Of a DNA stretch of 64,000 nt, positions 63,961 through 64,000 are shown one piece after another. A model generated the notes under the pieces. It worked only from the letters and a program-made list of their open reading frames with translations, had not been told where the DNA came from and made no database searches. Source of the DNA: Rhizobium herbae (GTDB lineage: Bacteria > Pseudomonadota > Alphaproteobacteria > Rhizobiales > Rhizobiaceae); NCBI RefSeq assembly GCF_019511375.1, contig NZ_JAEUAO010000006.1, positions 248,001-312,000 of the forward strand, read 5' to 3'. How positions within the stretch are numbered: position 1 is the stretch's first letter; every line of letters starts with the position of its first letter. The translations under genes were made by a program, and so were the position numbers.

Positions 63961-64000
63961 CAAAAGGCGCGTGAGGCCGGGCATATCGTTGAACAAGACG

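Overview
The window reads as a high-GC alphaproteobacterial genome, most likely a member of the Rhizobiaceae (Rhizobium/Agrobacterium/Ensifer group). The strongest pointers are a type III cellulose operon (bcsN-A-B-Z-K, the arrangement known from Agrobacterium), a rhizobial K-antigen style capsule export set, OxyR divergent from KatG, and a PobR/PobA pair with a LIV-type ABC transporter. No rRNA, tRNA, CRISPR array, complete insertion sequence or phage module was seen. The species cannot be named from the sequence alone.

Layout. 0-4.7 kb: tail of a HAD hydrolase, a two-gene kinase/PLP phospho-lyase module with a convergent Lrp regulator, acylphosphatase and glutathione peroxidase. 4.7-13.5 kb: the five-gene cellulose operon on the minus strand; neighbours overlap by 1-4 bases except for the ~100-base gap after bcsN. 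13.7-21.2 kb: a bacterial alpha-2-macroglobulin with an intact thioester motif, overlapping penicillin-binding protein 1C. 21.4-24.2 kb: SsuD and an FAD/NAD(P)-binding oxidoreductase, each with the same AT-rich element about 85 bases before its start. 24.4-26 kb: a hypothetical protein and a RES/Xre toxin-antitoxin pair. 26.2-37 kb: capsule-type polysaccharide genes. KpsM, KpsE, KpsD-like and two tandem pyruvyl-transferase-like proteins lie on the minus strand; a GT4 enzyme, a degenerate KpsT-like ATPase and a TPR-GT2 protein lie on the plus strand. 37.1-40.5 kb: oxyR/katG. 40.5-44.3 kb: hypothetical protein, MFS exporter with divergent LysR, alpha/beta hydrolase.

44.5-49.9 kb holds the least explained system: a co-oriented, mostly overlapping six-gene set. 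It encodes an isochorismatase-fold hydrolase, an XapX membrane protein, a Tat-exported amidohydrolase with a Cys/His-rich tail, a 74-residue signal-peptide protein, a DoxX protein and an MFS transporter with an extra C-terminal domain. Three tandem AraC regulators follow at 50-53 kb. From 53 to 56.5 kb there is gene decay (a LysR remnant and an OsmC remnant) around an exported epoxide-hydrolase-like protein and a GlxA-type regulator. 56.7-63.6 kb is an aromatic-acid module: pobR, pobA and a complete five-component LIV-type transporter, ending in a poorly preserved stretch.

How the parts relate. Much of the window concerns the cell envelope (cellulose, capsule, PBP1C/alpha-2-macroglobulin), oxidative stress (glutathione peroxidase, OxyR/KatG) and uptake or breakdown of soil and plant compounds (sulfonates, 4-hydroxybenzoate, amino alcohol phosphates). 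That fits a soil or plant-associated lifestyle. The many regulator-plus-enzyme units and the remnants suggest an accessory replicon or a variable chromosomal region; this is inference.
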